Below, in pieces: positions 58,937-64,000 of a stretch of 64,000 nucleotides of DNA (its first letter is position 1; each line of letters opens with the position of its first letter). The stretch spans positions 124,001 through 188,000 of the forward strand of contig JALLLS010000049.1 in the NCBI GenBank assembly GCA_025094145.1, read 5' to 3'. The position numbers were made by a program, and so were the translations under genes. The DNA is from Spinellus fusiger (taxonomy: Eukaryota > Mucoromycota > Mucoromycetes > Mucorales > Phycomycetaceae). The notes under the pieces were generated by a model that worked only from the letters and a program-made list of their open reading frames with translations, did no database searches and was not told the DNA's origin.

Positions 58937-60268
58937 CACTTTCTTGAACAAGTATGTTTATTCTAATTATATACCCAATAGCATTATTTGAGTGAACCAT
59001 CCTCAAAATAGATACACAGGCTGTTATAAGTATGGCTATATATGCTCAGTCAATGACCAAAATATCAAGATAAGCACAATAAAATACTACTACTTCAAAT
59101 TGATCTACAGAAATGATTCCAATCACTTGCATTTATTTGTACTGCACAACCAAGACACACCAAGAAAAGATATACTAAATGGTGTATTGGATAGATCTTT
59201 TGAAGATGGTATAAGAGCACAACAGCCTGTGTTAGAATGTGTGCCTTTTGGTGGAAATAACCACAAGGTTTTCTATTTGTATTAATCATTAAAGTATAAA
59301 AGAAGTATAAAAGAATAACAAACAAGTTGAATAAATAAGAGCAGAGTTAATTGCACGTTAACTAAACCAATACCTTTGGACCTAAGAAGCTATTGACAAC
59401 ATCATAATATCAATGGATGATAAATAATAGCTGACACTAATCAATGTTACTAATAAAATAACTATTTATTTCCTCTTTCTTATTGTATTCTTATCAATTC
59501 TTTCTGAACTAAAGGTGTTATGCAGCCAACAAGATACGAATAAAGTAAAGAAAATACAACATGCCTATAGAATCAACCTAGAGTTCTTACATGTGTTTGA
59601 TTTTTATAGGAGACTGATGAAAGGCTTATAGCAAGTTATCCAGGTGCGAATCCTACCAGAGTAATGACAATAAAGAGAAAAGGCATGTGGAGGATGTTGA
59701 AGAAAGGACTCAGACTCTATCTTATCAATGAATTCAAAACATCGAGCCTGTGTCCTGGGTGCAAGTTCTCACCTTTGGAAACAGTTAAACATGTCAAGAA
59801 CCCCAGGCCCTATCAACGAACAAAATTGCCCAAAGTTAAATGGTATGGTCTTCTCAGGTCATTTCTTCTTAATTTCATATCAAAAAAGAAACGCATCTTT
59901 CTCTCTCTTCAAATAGGTGTTCAAACCAAAATTGTATAAAAGACAAGACATTGAGGCTTTGAGAATCGTGATCTAGCTGCTACATTGAACTTTAGACATG
60001 CTCTAATGTCTCCAAGGGAAAATGGTACCCACCCAGAGCGCTTTTGTAGATATAACAAAAGAAATCATGACTCCAAAGATACACCTAGAACCAAGAAAAG
60101 GTCCAAGCCTTCTGGTTTATCCCCATTCTTCTCCTCCCAAGTTATCGCTGGAGCCTCGGTTGACTAACTGACGGAAACCCATGATACAGGTAGACTATCT
60201 AAAATCATAATGAAGTGTATCTTATTCGACTTTGTCATGCAAAAAGATATTATAATATCTAGTGTATG
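58937..60268 (+). pseudogene. Fanzor-type (eukaryotic TnpB-like) gene remnant, copy C
   Basis: Inverted, nearly identical copy of 20045–21375. The C-terminal part reads in one plus-strand frame: LRLYLINEFKT, CPGC (59751–59762), NPRPYQR, WYGLLRS, then TAA and TGA stops, then NRDLAATLNF with the putative third RuvC Asp at 59970–59972, and GTHPERFCR. Both stops can be explained by C-to-T changes (CAA, CGA). The second CxxC of the zinc ribbon is absent. An earlier open stretch (58992–59285) matches the one in copy A. Differences from copy A include a 3-nt deletion (KKGL for KKEGL). Confidence 0.65.
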
Positions 60269-61828
60269 ACTACCAGATAGTAATAGTGATAACAACACCA
60301 AGAATAATAATAAAGATGGGTGTTTTACTGTAATTAGGTGTATATAGAGTACTTCCAATGATCTACTCTACTAGAATTGACCCTTCTCTCACTCATATTA
60401 ACAGATACATACATATTTCTACACACCCAAAAAATAGTGTGGCTTTAAAGCGGCAACACACATTCCCTTATAATTTATTAAGTCAAAACTCACAAGTCAA
60501 ACAATTCACACTCTATTTGCCTAGTGTCTAAAGCCCAGTATTAGAAACAATACCTTGTTCTCATCAAGTATTATTGTTGAGAACAGTTACAATGAGACAG
60601 TTGAGGTTATTATGAATGTTGAGTCAATAAATAAATAAACTGTTCTCAATGTAAGTGAATTTGGTTCTATTTTATGGACAATGGCCACTAGAGTTAACTC
60701 TATAAGTTCTGTAATAAATCTTTCTTAGGCAGTGCTATACTGCAAATACTGTGGGCTTAAGAATAACACATTAAGAAAAGAATACCAACAACTGAGTTGT
60801 AATATTGGGGTCGTTCTTATTCTATTTCTTGTCTTTACAGCCAATTCTATACTTTTTAATTGCAGTCAATAGTTATTGCTAAAATAGGCAAGTAAAGTTT
60901 GAAATTGTTCATTTAGACAGCAAAGAGACCTTTTCAAACATATTGGCCAATCAAAGAAAGAGTGTGATTTTATTCTCAAGATATTTCCTTTTATATCCCA
61001 AACATCTTTGGGTGTAGATAGACAGCTTATTAATGCACAGTGAAATGTCTACCTTTGGACAATATGGCCATGGTGTCTAATGTAGAAGACTTCTTAACTG
61101 CTAAACTATACCATGACAAAGAACCAGTAAGTGGACCTGTTAATAGAACATTTTTTCTTTTCTATTCTTCTTATAAAAAAGAAAGACAAGAGTACTAATA
61201 GAATACTAGGTAACTTATAGACTACTGTCTAGGCACTGCTGTATTTCTGCTCAACAAGCGAAGGTGTAAGCACTCATCTTTTCTATTGTCTATTGTCTAC
61301 TAATAAGTAGTTTTATTCTATTTTATGAACCAAAAAATAAAATAAAAGAAATCTCGAATCCTATGCAATAAAACACCCACAGTTCTATCCTGTGTATTGT
61401 TTGGTGGGTGTGTTATTGAACAGTAAAGACGCTGCCCTCTCTCTACGCATAGTAAGAGGAGAGGAACGAGAAAGTAGGTGCATCCACTCTAGATCCAGAA
61501 CAATAAGAAAAGACTGAATACAAACATATCAACATATAAAAACACAAGCTGCCAAAAGGGCCTTTTTCTCTCTTTCAGAAGAACACTTTTACTGTCTTGT
61601 TCCTTACCAGCCCAAGGTAGAATAACAAAGTATTATTGATGTACTGATGAGTGCTATGTGCTAATGTTACTCCAAAGAATTTGTCTATTATTGTGGCCAT
61701 TGATGCCCATCTACCACCTATTCCTGCTTCATCTACTGCTATGGCATAGTATACTATAGTATGATACAATACAGCATAGACATGCATATTAGGAGGTCTT
61801 CATCTGCTAATTGTATTCAATGAATAAA
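60269..61828. other. AT-rich intergenic region
   Basis: About 1.56 kb between the Fanzor block and the 3' end of the deacetylase gene. AT-rich with short ORFs only (one at 61575–61787 minus has no support). No RNA gene recognised. Confidence 0.45.
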
Positions 61829-64000
61829 TTACACTAATGATCTCCAATATTCACTCTGTATCTTCTTGATATAAGACACAGTCTCTATACATGACTGACT
61901 GGGCCTAGCATTAGCATAGAGTGATCCAGGTGCTTCTCCCATAAGAACAGACATACACCCTGTAGCAGAGACTGCAGTAGACTGAAGATTGTACCCTCCC
62001 TCTAGAGCCAATACAAGTCTTCCGTTGGCTAATGACATGAGCATATGGGTCATTTGGCCATAGCCCACTGGAGTCACTTCACATCTGCCAATATGATCAC
62101 CCTGTGCAGCATCAAATCCAGCAGAAACTAAACAACGATTAGCACTCTTCTTTCTTCATATTCTTCTTACCCATCACCAAGGAAGGACCGAATTCTCGAG
62201 CAATGGGCATCACAATCTGTTCAAATGCATAAATATAGTCTGCATCCTTCATCCCCACATGTGGCCACGGAATATTCACCGTTCTACCATATGTTTGTTA
62301 ATGATCTTCTTGAATGAAAGCAGCAGAGCCTACCTTCCTTTGCCCTGTCTGGCCCCAACATACTCTGCTCTGCCTTTCTGATTCTGTGGGTAGAAGCTGC
62401 CCCCTTCAAATCGATGAATAGAAACATAGAGTACATTTGGATCCTCTGAGAATATCTCCTGCGTGCCGTTACCTGATTTCTTACAAGAAGGTGTTATTTC
62501 TCAGCTAGTATACATGAACTTGCGAGTGTTCGGATATTACCAAAATGAACATCCCTACAAGCAATAAAGAGAGAAAAGAAGGGGAGGAGGAGGGGGAAGT
62601 TCTTTAGTCCATGCTCCTGTATACTTGCATCTGCAATCTACACTGAATCGAGCACTTACCAATCAAGAATCATTACTCTCTTCGTCCCCAGATGCTTTGT
62701 GCAGTATCTTGTAGCCACTGCCACATTGTTCATAATACAGAATCCCATGGGGTGCTCTGTCTCTGCATGATGGCCGGGTGGACGCACAATCGCAAATGCG
62801 TTTTTCACTCTGTCCTCTAATACAGCCTTACATGCCTCAATAACACCACCAACAGCATACATACTGCACTCATACGTATGCCCATTCACATAGATAGAGT
62901 CGTGGGTGTTTTCCAAATCCAACAGCTCATTTCTACTCATGTCTGGGTCATCCCACACAGATACAGACACAGAAGAAGGGAAAAAGAAGAAGGGAAAAAG
63001 AAGAAGAGAAAAGAAAGGTTAATCCTAAACAAGAACATGCCTGTCCGTCAAACTAGCTCCTACTTTTTGTCATTTGAATGTTTGCAATGTGTTCTTGGGT
63101 GTGGGCTAAAAGAACATCCCTCACTCTGGCCTTTTTACACTCAATCCTAGAACAATCTTCCAAGAGTCCTGTCTGTTTTAGCTTTTGATAGATGGAAAAG
63201 ATACGAAGAGGATCTTCAGGATGGTCTTCCGATGGATTGAGATTTGCATGGTACGACATGGAGACATCATAGACATAGCCTGTCTTTAATGAACGTCGTG
63301 CCACCACACACCCTTTCTTATGCTGATGTTGGTAATGGTTCTGGTTATTATGATAAGAGTGTCGTAGGAGTCGAAAAGAAGAGGCGTCTTTGCTGGTGAG
63401 TAGAGAGGTAGAAACAGCATCAGAAACAGCAGAGGTAGACATCACTCCATTCCCACTGATATTGATATTTGCATGAGGATGAGAATGGACGCCCTCTCCT
63501 CTCTCTGTGGACATCTCTTGTTGGATTCTTGTCAGTGGACTCTCCACTGTTGAATGGGTGTCTGTCTTTTTTTCTTTGTGGGGTTTGGAGGCTGTCTTTC
63601 TGCTCTTATTTCTGCTCTTATTTCTGCTCTTATTTCTGCTCTTATTTCTGCTCTTGTTTGTACGCTTTATGTCCAGGTTTCCTGAGTGGACATCAACGGA
63701 TGGAATGAACATGTTAGTGACAGGAACAACACTAGCACTGATTTGTTCTGATGTCATCTCGGGGAAATGATCGTCTACGCAGATGAATTCATCGATGTCT
63801 TCTTCTGAATCTAGTAGAGAATAAGGAGTCTTTTGTATTTCACTGTAGGTATCTGCCATTGTCCCTGCTGTTGTTGCTGTAGTAGTAGTGGTAATAGTAG
63901 TAGTAGTAGTAGTAGTATGGGTAGGTACAAGCAGAAGTGTTTCTGTGCCTACATCAGAGCTGGAGTCTATTCCTAGTGTGGCAGTAGAAGATGGAGTGTT
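61829..64000 (-). CDS. HDA1: Class II histone deacetylase, Hda1/Clr3 type (5' end outside window)
   Basis: Zinc-dependent deacetylase acting in gene silencing. Exons on minus: >64000–63064, 62942–62660, 62554–62541, 62472–62334, 62283–62171, 62128–61829. The frame stays open to the right edge beyond the ATG at 63859, so the N-terminus is probably incomplete. A disordered N-terminal arm with an NKSR repeat precedes the catalytic domain: TGYVYDVSMSYH, RPPGHHAETEHPMGFC (catalytic HH), DWDVHFGNGTQ (zinc-ligand D-x-H, on a 14-nt micro-exon), VSAGFDAAQGD (third zinc ligand) and LALEGGYN. Oddities: the usual second His of DxHH is Phe, and a GGGG run at 62103–62100 has one base too many, shifting the frame between AAQ and GD. 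The latter may be a sequence error. The C-terminus is short, without a clear Arb2 domain. Confidence 0.88.
63598..63662 (-). repeat. 12-bp tandem repeat encoding NKSR
   Basis: Five near-perfect copies of a 12-bp unit in the deacetylase N-terminal arm, giving consecutive Asn-Lys-Ser-Arg units, basic and probably disordered. Confidence 0.9.
63868..63916 (-). repeat. ACT trinucleotide repeat (poly-Thr)
   Basis: On the minus strand, runs of ACT/ACA codons in frame with the deacetylase upstream of the ATG at 63859. They would encode a poly-Thr stretch if translation starts further upstream, outside the window. Confidence 0.7.

Overview
This is nuclear DNA of a filamentous fungus, most likely Mucoromycota and probably Mucorales. 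The evidence is: GT–AG introns, many only 35–70 nt long, in almost every gene; fungal orthologues such as Mgm1, Hal4/5-type kinase, Rtc3, a Zn2Cys6 activator and Hda1; pyrimidine-rich tracts upstream of start codons; many microsatellites; and abundant Tc1/mariner, L1-like LINE and Fanzor/TnpB-like remnants. I cannot name the species. Exon joins were worked out by hand. For all complete genes the summed exons are a multiple of three, with one exception (the Hda1-like gene).

Left gene-rich arm (1–20 kb): N-terminal part of a Snf2/Sth1 remodeller (−, runs off the left edge), PP2A catalytic subunit (+), ribosomal protein uL1/L10a (+), mitochondrial dynamin Mgm1 (+), Hal4/5-type kinase (+), casein kinase 2 beta (−), Rtc3/SBDS-like protein (+), mitochondrial K+/H+ exchange-related protein (−), an apparently intact DD34E Tc1/mariner transposon with 31-bp perfect inverted ends, and a coiled-coil protein (+).

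Repeat block (20–46 kb, with an outlying copy at 57.6–60.3 kb). It is organised as nested inverted pairs around about 32.5 kb: Tc1-like copy (−, 21.4–22.7 kb) / Tc1-like copy (+, 41.6–42.9 kb); LINE (+, 23.85–29.09 kb) / related but diverged LINE (−, 36.06–41.1 kb); and a nearly identical 1.05-kb inverted repeat (29.09–30.16 / 34.96–36.01 kb) holding the start of a six-exon gene. The centre (31.2–35.0 kb) is extremely AT-rich and has no recognisable gene. This layout resembles the LINE-flanked AT-rich centromere cores reported for Mucor, which is a testable hypothesis. A second pair of nearly identical blocks (20.05–21.38 and 58.94–60.27 kb, inverted) holds Fanzor-type (eukaryotic TnpB-like) zinc-ribbon/RuvC remnants. 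A third, different TnpB/Fanzor-like remnant lies at 43.87–43.97 kb.

Right gene-rich arm (46–64 kb): long-chain acyl-CoA synthetase (+), two lineage-specific proteins (−), a ten-exon Zn2Cys6 regulator (+) directly upstream of galactose-1-phosphate uridylyltransferase (+), a two-TM membrane protein (+), and a class II histone deacetylase of Hda1 type (−, runs off the right edge). The deacetylase has a 14-nt micro-exon and an apparent 1-nt frameshift. The genes do not form an operon or one pathway; they are housekeeping and regulatory genes interrupted by a transposon island.
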